Source: Parabacteroides distasonis (lineage in GTDB: Bacteria > Bacteroidota > Bacteroidia > Bacteroidales > Tannerellaceae). From it: a stretch of DNA of 36,713 bases. Position numbers and translations under genes: made by a program. This document shows positions 8,244 through 16,074 of the stretch, piece after piece. Numbering within the stretch: position 1 is the stretch's first letter; each line of letters starts with the position of its first letter. Under the pieces are notes generated by a model that did not search any database, was not told the DNA's origin, and saw only the letters and a program-made list of their open reading frames with translations. The DNA lies in assembly GCF_004793765.1 (NCBI RefSeq), contig NZ_SRYM01000043.1:1-36713 (forward strand), given 5' to 3'.

Positions 8244-8679
8244 GTCTTTGTGGTTTAAGCGGTTCGCCGTTCAGTAAGATATCGTAGGTAATCGGGCCTA
8301 TTTTTTTCATCATAAGTCCTACGCCACAGTATTTTTCTTGTGAAAGGCGAATCGCTTTCTCTATTTTGGCGGCGTCCCCGATGTTTCCGTCGATATGATA
8401 TGTAGCGTGGAATGCGGTATATACCATCGGGATCGTATCCGAAGTCTCTGCGGTTACGTCGATAGAGATTTTGTCGAAACGTACTCTCATTTTAAGGAAA
8501 AGGGAGATTACGTCCATTGCGCTGCATCCGGCCAAAGCGACCAGCATTAAAGCCTTGGGACGGGGGCCTTCATTATTACCCCCGTTCTCGGCTGTTGTGT
8601 CGATCGTAACCTTATGGCCGTCCAGCAAGGTCTCGAAAGTAGAGTCCTTCGTCCAGTTTAACGTGATTTGGGCGGACAT
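8233..8679 (-). CDS. OsmC/Ohr family protein
   Basis: A 148-residue protein of the OsmC family, thiol-dependent hydroperoxide reductases and relatives. Both family cysteines are visible, in ALAGCSAMD (about 52) and EKYCGVG (about 118), in the usual positions. The N-terminal beta-rich part (ITLNWTKDSTFETLLDG) and the PRPKALMLVALAGC helix are typical of the YhfA-like branch. Members reduce organic peroxides or act on related substrates, usually as cytosolic dimers. It lies 18 bases after the TlpA-like gene and overlaps the former alkylsulfatase start, so the three probably formed one operon. A role in oxidative or detoxifying defence is inferred from the family. Confidence 0.9.
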   Translation of the reverse strand: MSAQITLNWTKDSTFETLLDGHKVTIDTTAENGGNNEGPRPKALMLVALAGCSAMDVISLFLKMRVRFDKISIDVTAETSDTIPMVYTAFHATYHIDGNIGDAAKIEKAIRLSQEKYCGVGLMMKKIGPITYDILLNGEPLKPQRHED

Positions 8680-8697
8680 ATCGTGTTATTGTTATTA

Positions 8698-9822
8698 TTA
8701 TTTCAATATTTCTTGAAGTTTAGCGTCGATCTCCTCGCCATGTAGGTTCTTGGCGATGATCGTTCCGTCCTTATCCACCAATACGGTGTGAGGGATGCTG
8801 TTTACCCCGTATAGTTGAGCACCGGAGTTTTTCCAGCCTTGCAAGTCGGAGAGTTGCGTCCATGTGATATTCAGGTCCTTTACGCCTTTCGCCCATGCGT
8901 CAGCCTTGCTATCCAAGGAGATGCCAACGATCTCGAAACCTTTGTTCTTGTATTTCTTGTAAGCGGCTACCAAATTCGGCATATCCCGGCGGCAAGGAGG
9001 ACACCAGCTTGCCCAAAAATCGATCAACACGATGTTCTTGCCATTGCCTACGAACTCGGATAGCTTGTGCGTCTTACCGTTCGGGTCGGCCATCTCGAAG
9101 TCCACGAACTTCTTGCCTACGGCTACGGTTTTCAGTACATCTAGGTGAGCCATGAGCTTATCGATGTTCGGAACGGCCTTGAAAGCGGAGTCTGCCTTGG
9201 CGATAATCTCGTTTTGGGCAGCCTCGTCCAAGCTATAGCGGAAATCGTATAATAACTTGGCGGCGGATTGCTTGGTCGTATTATTCAATATGTAAGTCTT
9301 GACGGCCTCGGTTACCTTTTGGTCGATCTCGTCATATTTTTTCTCGGCGGCGCTTACGACTTCCTTGTCCTCAGATTTCATGTCGGCGGAAAGTTTCTCC
9401 AGACCCGCACGCAAAGTCTTCATTTGTGCTTGCAGGGCTTTTAATCCGTCATTCTCCGGTGTTCCAGAAACGGCGGAAGCTGCCTCATCAAGAATAGCCT
9501 GTAATTTACCATTTTCCAATACGAATATGCTTGTGAAAGGGGCGTTCTCGCCGGAAGCGGCACGTTTGGGTTCCACGACATCCTCGGCGAAGGCGAGTTT
9601 GCGTAGGGCAGGGGCATCCTGTGTTCCTTTGAACGTGAACGTGCCGTTCTGCACCAATGCGCTATCCATTGGGGCGGCGTCTTGTACGCCATACTCATAC
9701 AGGTAAACGTATTTTCCGTTTAGATCGGAGTTCGCCACGTTACCGGAAATCTCATAACCCGGTTTTTCACTGCAAGCAACCAAGAGTAAAGCCGCTGCGG
9801 CAAGAGTAAGATACTTTTTCAT
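8698..9822 (-). CDS. TlpA-like thioredoxin-fold lipoprotein with DUF4369 domain
   Basis: A 374-residue exported thiol-disulfide oxidoreductase. The N-terminus is a lipoprotein signal with lipobox LLVAC (C17), followed by a DUF4369-like beta domain (about 25-130), a helical linker rich in E and K (about 130-220), and an AhpC/TSA-thioredoxin domain (about 235-374) with active site WASWCPPCR. It is anchored to an envelope membrane and probably reduces disulfides in the periplasm. Such proteins are numerous in Bacteroidales, where they serve cytochrome maturation, redox homeostasis or partner-specific tasks. It is the first gene of the unit with OsmC and the former alkylsulfatase. A TATATTTG box at 9877-9884 is the probable -7 element. 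Confidence 0.92.
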   Translation of the reverse strand: MKKYLTLAAAALLLVACSEKPGYEISGNVANSDLNGKYVYLYEYGVQDAAPMDSALVQNGTFTFKGTQDAPALRKLAFAEDVVEPKRAASGENAPFTSIFVLENGKLQAILDEAASAVSGTPENDGLKALQAQMKTLRAGLEKLSADMKSEDKEVVSAAEKKYDEIDQKVTEAVKTYILNNTTKQSAAKLLYDFRYSLDEAAQNEIIAKADSAFKAVPNIDKLMAHLDVLKTVAVGKKFVDFEMADPNGKTHKLSEFVGNGKNIVLIDFWASWCPPCRRDMPNLVAAYKKYKNKGFEIVGISLDSKADAWAKGVKDLNITWTQLSDLQGWKNSGAQLYGVNSIPHTVLVDKDGTIIAKNLHGEEIDAKLQEILK

Positions 9823-9876
9823 TTTGTATTTGTGTTATGTAAGTAATGTATTAATACGTATAGGATATTAACGCGG

Positions 9877-9884
9877 CAAATATA
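9877..9884 (-). promoter_or_regulatory. -7 box of the TlpA-like operon
   Basis: TATATTTG on the minus strand matches TAnnTTTG perfectly and lies 55 bases upstream of the lipoprotein start. No good TTTG is visible at the -33 position, so strength is uncertain. Confidence 0.45.
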
Positions 9885-10041
9885 CGAAGTCTTTTGGGAA
9901 AAAACGTTGCCCGATGACATTTACATAAGGCTTTGCTCCGAAAAAAGAAATATTCTCGCTTATCTTATCTGTAGAAGAGTGAATTTTTAAGTATAGTGTT
10001 GTTCCTCAATTTATTGCAGTTTTGCTGTTTTTTATGCTTAG

Positions 10042-10143
10042 GAAACTTTAGTTTCTTCTAGGGAAAACAAAAGTTTTCCTATGAATAAACAAAAGTTTCT
10101 CCCGCATAAAACTCTTGTTTCTATCGGAAGAAACAGATGTTTC
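10042..10143. repeat. Five AAAC-N4-GTTT dyads at exact 22-bp spacing
   Basis: AAACnnnnGTTT occurs five times, starting at 10043, 10065, 10087, 10109 and 10131, exactly 22 bp apart. Each has a 4-base centre (TTTA, AAAA, AAAA, TCTT, AGAT), and the 10 bases between units are poorly conserved. Arms extend in some units, for example GGAAAACAAAAGTTTTCC at 10062-10079 and GAAAC/GTTTC in units 1 and 5. It lies in the 463-bp gap between the TlpA-like gene and pfp, 143-245 bp upstream of the pfp start. A 22-bp step is about two helical turns, which suits a row of protein dimers on one DNA face. A chain of small hairpins is the alternative. No spacers of CRISPR size are present. Confidence 0.85.
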
Positions 10144-10227
10144 TTTTAGAAGGTCGGCTATGTTGAGAAGGCGCAATTTTTAATGAACATATCCCCCTGT
10201 CTTTTTATTAATACGGATTTTTTTCCT

Positions 10228-10235
10228 TATATTCG
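10228..10235 (+). promoter_or_regulatory. Possible -7 box of pfp
   Basis: TATATTCG is one mismatch from TAnnTTTG and lies 50 bases before the pfp start. The -33 region is only T-rich (near 10202-10206). It is the best promoter candidate between the dyad array and the gene. Confidence 0.35.
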
Positions 10236-10285
10236 CGTCACTTTTGAACACGTATCAAATAATTTCTAAATAAATCAATTAAGAA

Positions 10286-11929
10286 ATGACAAAGAGTGCA
10301 TTACAAATCGCAAGAGCAGCTTACCAACCGAAGGTACCCGCTGCGTTGAAAGGTGCAGTGAAAGCCGTTGACGGCGAGTATACTCAATCAGTAGCCGATC
10401 AGGAAGAAATCAAGAACTTGTTCCCGAACACTTACGGAATGCCGATCGTTACATTCGAGAAGAGTAACGAGGAGAAGGCTATGCCTGTCATGAACGTTGG
10501 TGTGATCCTTTCCGGTGGTCAGGCTCCCGGTGGTCACAACGTGATCGCTGGTTTGTTCGACGGTATCAAGGCTCACAACGCAGATTCTCGTCTGTATGGT
10601 TTCATCTTGGGCCCGGGCGGTTTGATCGATCATAAATATATGGAATTGACGGCTGATATTATCGACGAGTACCGTAACACGGGCGGCTTCGATATGATCG
10701 GTTCCGGTCGTACGAAATTAGAGACGAAAGAGCAATTCGATAAAGGTCTTCAGATCTTGAAAGAACTTGATATCAAGGCTTTGGTTATTATCGGCGGTGA
10801 CGATTCCAACACGAACGCTTGCGTATTGGCCGAGTATTACAAGGCTATCGGTGCCGGCGTACAGGTAATCGGTTGCCCGAAGACGATCGATGGCGACTTG
10901 AAGAACGCCCAGATCGAGACCTCTTTCGGTTTCGACACGGCTTGTAAGGTTTACTCCGAGGTAATCGGTAACATCCAACGTGACTGTAACTCCGCCCAGA
11001 AATACTGGCACTTCATCAAATTGATGGGTCGCTCCGCTTCTCATATCGCTTTGGAGTGCGCTTTGCAGACTCAACCGAACGTTTGTATCATCTCCGAGGA
11101 GGTTGAGGAGAAGAATATGTCTTTGGACGATATCGTTACTTACGTGGCTGATATCGTGGCTAAGCGTGCCGCCGAGGGTAACAACTTCGGTACGGTATTG
11201 ATTCCTGAGGGCTTGATCGAGTTCGTTCCGGCTATGAAACGCTTGATCGCCGAATTGAACGACTTCTTGGCTAAGCACGACGCTGAGTTCAAGATGATCA
11301 AGAAGAGCGAGCAACGGGCTTATATCATCAGCAAGTTGACGAAGGAGAACTCCGATCTGTACGCTTCTCTTCCGGAGGGTGTAGCTCGTCAGTTGTCTTT
11401 GGATCGTGACCCGCACGGAAACGTACAGGTTTCTTTGATCGAGACCGAGAAGTTATTGTCTGAGATGGTTGGCAAGAAATTGGCCGAGTGGAAGGCCGAG
11501 GGTAAGTACGTAGGCAAGTTCGCTGCACAGCATCACTTCTTCGGTTACGAGGGTCGTTGTGCCGCTCCGTCTAACTACGATGCGGACTACTGCTACTCTT
11601 TGGGTTACACGGCATCTTGCTTGATCGCCGCTGGTAAGACGGGTTATATGTCTTCCGTACGTAACACGACCGCTCCCGCTGATCAATGGATTGCCGGTGG
11701 TATCCCTGTTACTATGATGATGAACATGGAAAAACGTCATGGCGAGATGAAGCCGGTTATCCAGAAGGCTTTGGTTAAGCTTGACGGCGCTCCTTTCAAG
11801 GCATTCGCCGCTAACCGTGACGAGTGGGCTTTGACTACTAGCTACGTATACCCGGGTCCGATCCAGTACTTCGGCCCGACGGAGGTTTGCGACCAGCCGA
11901 CTAAGACTTTGCAGTTGGAGCAAGCTTAA
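10286..11929 (+). CDS. pfp: Diphosphate--fructose-6-phosphate 1-phosphotransferase (PPi-PFK)
   Basis: A 547-residue glycolytic enzyme that reversibly phosphorylates fructose 6-phosphate using pyrophosphate in the cytosol. Family motifs in order are GGQAPGGHN (77-85, phosphate loop), GGDDSN (170-175, where the second Asp marks PPi rather than ATP use), [10 protein letters not shown] (198-207, catalytic Asp region) and MGRSASH (247-253, sugar phosphate binding). The length fits the long PFP type found in Bacteroidales and plants. Start at 10286 gives the usual [10 protein letters not shown]-terminus. It is monocistronic, with a terminator at 11965-11995, and its long upstream region holds the 22-bp dyad array, a candidate for its regulation. 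Codon use is typical of a highly expressed chromosomal gene. Confidence 0.96.
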   Translation: MTKSALQIARAAYQPKVPAALKGAVKAVDGEYTQSVADQEEIKNLFPNTYGMPIVTFEKSNEEKAMPVMNVGVILSGGQAPGGHNVIAGLFDGIKAHNADSRLYGFILGPGGLIDHKYMELTADIIDEYRNTGGFDMIGSGRTKLETKEQFDKGLQILKELDIKALVIIGGDDSNTNACVLAEYYKAIGAGVQVIGCPKTIDGDLKNAQIETSFGFDTACKVYSEVIGNIQRDCNSAQKYWHFIKLMGRSASHIALECALQTQPNVCIISEEVEEKNMSLDDIVTYVADIVAKRAAEGNNFGTVLIPEGLIEFVPAMKRLIAELNDFLAKHDAEFKMIKKSEQRAYIISKLTKENSDLYASLPEGVARQLSLDRDPHGNVQVSLIETEKLLSEMVGKKLAEWKAEGKYVGKFAAQHHFFGYEGRCAAPSNYDADYCYSLGYTASCLIAAGKTGYMSSVRNTTAPADQWIAGGIPVTMMMNMEKRHGEMKPVIQKALVKLDGAPFKAFAANRDEWALTTSYVYPGPIQYFGPTEVCDQPTKTLQLEQA

Positions 11930-11964
11930 TACAGACTTATACATTATATAATATATAAGCAAGG

Positions 11965-11995
11965 GAGGATGTCATTTATTTGGCATCCTCTTTTT
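11965..11995 (+). terminator. pfp terminator
   Basis: GAGGATGTC (11965-11973) pairs with GGCATCCTC (11982-11990), followed by TTTTT. It lies 36 bases after the pfp stop. Confidence 0.85.
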
Positions 11996-12080
11996 AATTA
12001 CATACAGTACTTCAATAGGTGCCCGGCGCATCCCACTATGAGGAGGGTATAGCCGGAGATACCCAGCCAGTCCGTCGTCC

Positions 12081-12450
12081 CAGTTAGACAAGAAGTTCCT
12101 GAATTTGCAAAGAAGCTTGACCAAACACAAAGAACATCTCTTTAATTTCTTGGAGAATCCCCATGTGCCTTTGGGCAATAACGCTTCTGAATGTGCTATC
12201 CGCCCCTTGAAGGCCAAATAAAAAGTAAGCGGGACGTTCAGGAGCGAGGATGGGGCAGAGGCTTTTTGCACCCTTTATTCCTTGATAGACACCGCCAGGA
12301 AAAACGGACAAGGTCTCTTTCTGGCACTTAGGGGCGGTTCCGGAGTCCGATAAGGATTGGACGATCCTTGTTATACCCTCCCATATGCTTTCCAACGACT
12401 GTTTTGCTGGTCAGTTTATATGTTCTTCGACATAATAGTACTTTTTGTTC
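12081..12450 (+). pseudogene. IS66-family transposase C-terminal remnant
   Basis: Translated on the plus strand in one frame, this gives the characteristic IS66 transposase C-terminus: HLFNFLENPHVPLGNNASE, then AIRPLKAK, KVSGTFRSEDGA and SLIDTARKNGQ. An in-frame TAA at 12219-12221 interrupts it and another stop lies near 12350. The N-terminal and most of the catalytic part are absent, and no inverted-repeat ends are visible. It is a dead insertion-sequence fragment between pfp and tRNA-Lys. Confidence 0.8.
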
Positions 12451-12638
12451 TGATTCTATTTGGAATCCTCACTTTTTAACTGTCCTTTACCCACCCGGGG
12501 CAACCGCATCAAAATAGGAGTAAAAGTATGTTTTATGATATGATAATCAAAATAGTTTAAAAAAGTCTTGTGTACTCAGGGAATAATGTGGATCTTTGAG
12601 TTGTTAGAACTTTAACTATGAGAAAAGAACCTTGACAG

Positions 12639-13301
12639 TTAAAATTTACGGGAAGATTTTGCATACCAAAGTCTCTTGACCATGATTAGTGAGATCTTAT
12701 AAGAGACCTCTTCGGATAAGGGGCCTCTTTTTTCATGTGTGAGCGGCTCCTTGTCCCCGATGGCTAAAACCTCAAGGATTCGGCAGTCATGCGTCTCGAT
12801 ACGTCCGTAGCCGGCGTCCATCCGGGTAGCCGTGTCAAAGGGATTGTTGTAGCGGAATGCGTCTGTTATCTGCTCATTGGGTGAACCTTGATTTTCTTTG
12901 ACGGAAAGAAAACAATGAGCCTTTTTGTCAAGGATACGCCGCACGATGTCAACTTGGGTTCCGATCGCATCTGTCGACATTACCGCACCTTCAATATCAA
13001 GTTTATCAATGAGTTGTGGTATGGCAACAATCTCATTCTCTTTGTCTTTCAGCCGAAGTTATCCGATCATTATATGGTTCTCGCTGACGTATGCATTCAT
13101 CAGACGTTCGAACGTGTCTGGTGACGGAGATCTGTCCGTATTGTTCAACAAACCACAATCACGGGCACGGATATGGGAGAGCTCGCTCATATCGACATAA
13201 TCTTCACCTCCGCAAATATAAGTCAGCAGGTCGGAAAGCGCATAGGAACATCGGCCTGTCACTCCGTGGTCGGGTACTGTCATAAAGATTTCGTTAAACA
13301 T
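12639..13301 (-). pseudogene. ISAs1-family transposase remnant
   Basis: Two pieces on the minus strand are in different frames. The N-terminal piece (13301 to about 13059) matches the domain at the start of ISAs1 transposases (VPDHGVTGRCSYALSDLLTY, then DTFERLMNAY). The second (about 13057 to 12639) carries the core DDE region (IEGAVMSTDAIGTQ, FLSVKENQG, RIETHDCRILEV). A part between the two is missing, with a frameshift or stop near 13057, and the C-terminus is cut. It is about 220 codons of an expected 370 or so, so it is inactive. Confidence 0.8.
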
Positions 13302-13845
13302 AATTCCTACATTTTTTCGAGTCTATTCTTTCACAAAGATAAATAGAGTCAGTAAAAACAGACAATTTGGCACTAAAACCAGGTATTTAAAGATCCCTTT
13401 CCTCAAAAAATTATGGCGTAGTGATAACTCCTGAAACTAATTTTTCAATTCGAGGGGATATGAGGATTACGTTCATTGCCTTTGGGAACGGGTATAGTTA
13501 CCGTAATTTTGATGCGGTGGACTTGGGATCATAGGTATCAGATATCTACCGATTGCCAAGTTTTGCGCATGGAGATTGCTTGGTTCAATTCACTTGTGAA
13601 AGAAGCTGATAGATATGCTATTCCTCGGAAGTTGAGCTTTAGCGTTATCATAATGAAGGGTAGGGGAGGTTGTGCGGCGTTGTGGTTAGGACTGTGCGAT
13701 CATACGATTTAGGAGTGTGGTTCGTCTTTGCCTCGTGAAGATATGTAACTGGTTTATGCATAATGTAATACGTGATGTAAAGTGCTTATATCTTGTTTCT
13801 TGCATTTGCTCCCCATGAAAAAACTAAAATTTACCCCTCTTGAAA
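13302..13845. other. Gene-poor spacer before tRNA-Lys
   Basis: No gene that I can support. A 78-codon open frame at 13476-13712 (plus) has no recognisable features, no clear ribosome site and a composition unlike its neighbours. The region may hold decayed insertion-sequence or coding remnants like those to its left. Confidence 0.4.
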
Positions 13846-13877
13846 TTTGTATAATAAAATAAAACCCCCTATCTTTG
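13846..13877 (+). promoter_or_regulatory. tRNA-Lys promoter
   Basis: TTTG (13846-13849), a 20-base spacer and TATCTTTG (13870-13877) form a perfect Bacteroidetes primary sigma-factor promoter, 30 bases before the mature tRNA. Confidence 0.85.
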
Positions 13878-13907
13878 CATCCAAATTACGAGAGTAACGC
13901 ACAGGAT

Positions 13908-13980
13908 GATTCGCTAGCTCAGCAGGTAGAGCACAACACTTTTAATGTTGGGGTCCTGGGTTCGAGCCCCAGGCGGATCA
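13908..13980 (+). tRNA. tRNA-Lys (anticodon UUU)
   Basis: A 73-nt cloverleaf. The acceptor arms are GATTCGC and GCGGATC with discriminator A, the D arm GCTC/GAGC, the anticodon arm CAACA/TGTTG with loop CTTTTAA (UUU), and the T arm CTGGG/CCCAG with TTCGAGC. CCA is not encoded. It sits at the left border of the conjugative element and is the likely integration target, since the integrase gene begins 274 bases beyond its 3' end. Confidence 0.95.
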
Positions 13981-14017
13981 CTTAGGAGAAATGAAAATAC
14001 TCCGACAAACTAAGACA

Positions 14018-14052
14018 AAGCTCTTTAAACCAGTGGTTTAAGGAGCTTTTTT
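14018..14052 (+). terminator. Terminator after tRNA-Lys
   Basis: AAGCTCTTTAAACC and GGTTTAAGGAGCTT arms with a 3-base loop (14018-14048) are followed by T residues. It lies 38 bases after the tRNA. Confidence 0.85.
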
Positions 14053-14107
14053 CTTACCCGCCTACGACAGAAAAAAGACCTCAAAAAGCCACCCTGTGAA
14101 GATTAAT

Positions 14108-14251
14108 CGTTACTAATTCGTTACGGTTTTCCGTTACGATAAAAACCGTAACGAATTTATAGGTAAGTCGCTCATTTGTCGAATATTGGCAGTCGAAAGT
14201 CATAGCCGTTACGGAATGAACAAATTAACTTTGCAACAAGAAAGGAGTTAC
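14108..14251. repeat. CGTTACGG repeats between tRNA-Lys and integrase
   Basis: CGTTAC at 14108, CGTTACGG at 14119-14126, CCGTTACG at 14131-14138, inverted CCGTAACG at 14146-14153, CCGTTACGG at 14206-14214 and GTTACGG just before the start codon (about 14246). Copies 2 and 4 form a 16-bp inverted repeat, AATTCGTTACGGTTTT (14116-14131 with 14142-14157). Placement suggests arm-type sites for the integrase or operators of its gene. Confidence 0.7.
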
Positions 14252-14254
14252 GGT

Positions 14255-15514
14255 ATGAAATCGACATTCAAAACACTCTTCTATTTAAAGAAGAACGAAC
14301 CGAAGAAAAACGGTCATGTAGTAATTATGGTGCGCATCACGGTGGACGGTGATCAGGTACAATTCAGCAGCAAGCTGGACATACACCCCGACAATTGGGA
14401 CACGAAAGCGGGAAGAGCCGTCATCAACAAACAGAGTGCGGACAAGAAAGAAAACCTCAGGGTATCCTCACTTAACAAGACACTGGACGAGATACGTTCG
14501 GCCATCACCATGCACTACACACGCATGATGAACGTGGACGGTTACGCACTGCCGGAAAAAATCAGGAACGCATTCCTGGGATTGGAGGAAAAGGAGAAAA
14601 CGCTCATCAGCTACTTCACCCAGCACAATGAACAGTATGCAAAGAAGGTCGGCAAGACTGCCACGCAAAAGACCTATTCCCGCTACGAACTGACCAAGCA
14701 GCGGATGATAGAGTTCTTGCAGAAGGAATACAAGTTGTCGGACATTCCTGTGAAGGAAATCACCGTTACCCACATCGAGAACTTCTACCTTTATTTGCGT
14801 CAGGAATGTGAGGTAAGCAACAACACCGCCATGAAATTTGTACAACGTTTCCATACGATACTGTTGTTCGCCCAGAAAAGCGGATTGAGCTTTATCGATC
14901 CATTCGGGAATTTCAAGTTCAATTTTGACAAGACCGACAGAGGGTATCTCACGCAGGAGGAAATCGACACGATCTATTACAAGGAGTTCAAGTCAAAACG
15001 GTTGGAACACGTGCGTGATGCTTTCATCTTCAGCTGTTATACCGGTTTGCCTTACTGTGACATCTATACGCTTTCAAATGAGGACATAAAGATCGGTGTG
15101 GACGGCAAGAAGTGGATTATGAAAGACAGGGGTAAAACCGGAGTGGAATCATTCATTCCCCTACTGCAAATACCGTTGGATATTCTCGCCAAATATGAGG
15201 GCAAGTTGAAAAACGGAAAACTGCTTCCGGTAATCAGTAACCAGAAGATGAATGAATATTTGGCGGAGATAGCCGCTATTTGCCAGATCAACAAGCGGAT
15301 CACCTACCATCTTGCCCGGCATTCGTTTGCGACGGAAATCTGCCTTACCAAAGGCGTTCCCATTGAGAGCGTGTCCAAGATGCTCGGACACACCAACATT
15401 CAGACCACACAGATTTATGCCCGTGTGGTGGACAGAAAGTTGAGCCATGACATGAATATGCTGGATCGAAAACTTAAAAGTATGCAAAAAGGTACGACGC
15501 AAAACGCTGTATGA
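14255..15514 (+). CDS. Tyrosine recombinase / integrase of the ICE (419 aa)
   Basis: Site-specific recombinase of the phage-integrase family. I chose the ATG at 14255 because AAGGAG sits 9 bases upstream and the protein then starts MKSTFKTLFYLKKNE, the usual N-terminus of Bacteroidales integrases. An earlier in-frame ATG at 14186 would add 23 unlikely residues. An arm-binding domain covers about 5-95, a SAM-like core-binding domain 115-220, and a catalytic domain 228-410. H352 and R355 (HLARH), H379 (LGHTN) and Y388 (QIYAR) are present. Box I reads TGLPYCD, with proline (P266) replacing the usual arginine. It lies directly after tRNA-Lys, so it probably inserts the ICE there. The repeats at 14108-14251 are candidate binding sites. 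Confidence 0.93.
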   Translation: MKSTFKTLFYLKKNEPKKNGHVVIMVRITVDGDQVQFSSKLDIHPDNWDTKAGRAVINKQSADKKENLRVSSLNKTLDEIRSAITMHYTRMMNVDGYALPEKIRNAFLGLEEKEKTLISYFTQHNEQYAKKVGKTATQKTYSRYELTKQRMIEFLQKEYKLSDIPVKEITVTHIENFYLYLRQECEVSNNTAMKFVQRFHTILLFAQKSGLSFIDPFGNFKFNFDKTDRGYLTQEEIDTIYYKEFKSKRLEHVRDAFIFSCYTGLPYCDIYTLSNEDIKIGVDGKKWIMKDRGKTGVESFIPLLQIPLDILAKYEGKLKNGKLLPVISNQKMNEYLAEIAAICQINKRITYHLARHSFATEICLTKGVPIESVSKMLGHTNIQTTQIYARVVDRKLSHDMNMLDRKLKSMQKGTTQNAV

Positions 15515-15559
15515 ATAAACAAATCATTATATTGTCACACCATTTAAAAACAACGCCTT

Positions 15560-15973
15560 ATGGAAAATAGAGGATACATCACCATCACCGGTTTGGAAAA
15601 CAAGGATGAACAACCCATCGTCAGTGTAAAGATAGAGAACGGCAACGTATGGATGACCAAGCACGAACTTGCCCGTCTGTTCGGAGTGTTCGTGCAGACA
15701 ATAGACGCCAATGTGCGCTCCATCTTCAAATCCCGCCTGCTTTATGACGGCGACGTAACCATAACCGAGAAGCAGGACAAAAGCATCGTTACCTATTATA
15801 ATCTGGAAGCGATCATATTTCTCAGTTTCCGCATCAACACCTATTGCACGAAACTGTTCCGTGAATGGGTACTCAACTCCCTGTGCGAGTACAAACGTCT
15901 GCAAGAGAAAAAGCCCGAAGTTCTTGTCGTTTTCAATCCCGGCAGCAACCGGACAACCATTTCTTATAACTGA
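15560..15973 (+). CDS. RhuM-like DNA-binding protein (137 aa)
   Basis: A short protein resembling the N-terminal part of the RhuM family. The segment VWMTKHELARLFGVFVQTI (about 30-48) looks like the family's helix-turn-helix. It is followed by NVRSIFKSRLL, TYYNLEAIIFLSFRINT and a C-terminal FREWVLNSL region. Full-length RhuM proteins are about 300 residues or more, so this is a naturally short form or a truncation. It ends with a clean stop and is followed by a strong terminator. It lies 45 bases after the integrase gene on the same strand, so it may be co-transcribed. A role in control of excision or defence is possible but unproven. Confidence 0.65.
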   Translation: MENRGYITITGLENKDEQPIVSVKIENGNVWMTKHELARLFGVFVQTIDANVRSIFKSRLLYDGDVTITEKQDKSIVTYYNLEAIIFLSFRINTYCTKLFREWVLNSLCEYKRLQEKKPEVLVVFNPGSNRTTISYN

Positions 15974-15998
15974 TATGCATAGAAGCCTGTAAATAGCG

Positions 15999-16036
15999 AG
16001 CCTTGCCCGAAAATCCGACGGGCAAGGCTTTTTTTT
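15999..16036 (+). terminator. Terminator of the integrase / RhuM-like unit
   Basis: AGCCTTGCCCG and CGGGCAAGGCT, perfect 11-bp arms with a 9-base loop, are followed by TTTTTTT. It is one of the strongest terminators in the window. Confidence 0.9.
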
Positions 16037-16049
16037 CTCCTGAAAATCC

Positions 16050-16057
16050 TATCTTTA
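16050..16057 (+). promoter_or_regulatory. -7 box of the phosphoribosyltransferase operon
   Basis: TATCTTTA is one mismatch from TAnnTTTG and lies 17 bases before the ATG at 16075. Only a T-run from the preceding terminator lies near the -33 position. Confidence 0.45.
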
Positions 16058-16074
16058 CACCAAATAACAGTGTC

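Noticed and set aside
10042-10143. CRISPR-like array
   Set aside because: The repeated unit is only about 12 bases with 10-base fillers, far below CRISPR repeat and spacer sizes, and no cas genes are present.
10718-11416. Minus-strand open frame inside pfp
   Set aside because: Shadow of the well-conserved PPi-PFK gene, with no own context.
13476-13712. 78-codon open frame as a gene
   Set aside because: No recognisable family, no clear ribosome-binding site, and it lies among decayed insertion sequences; more likely fortuitous.
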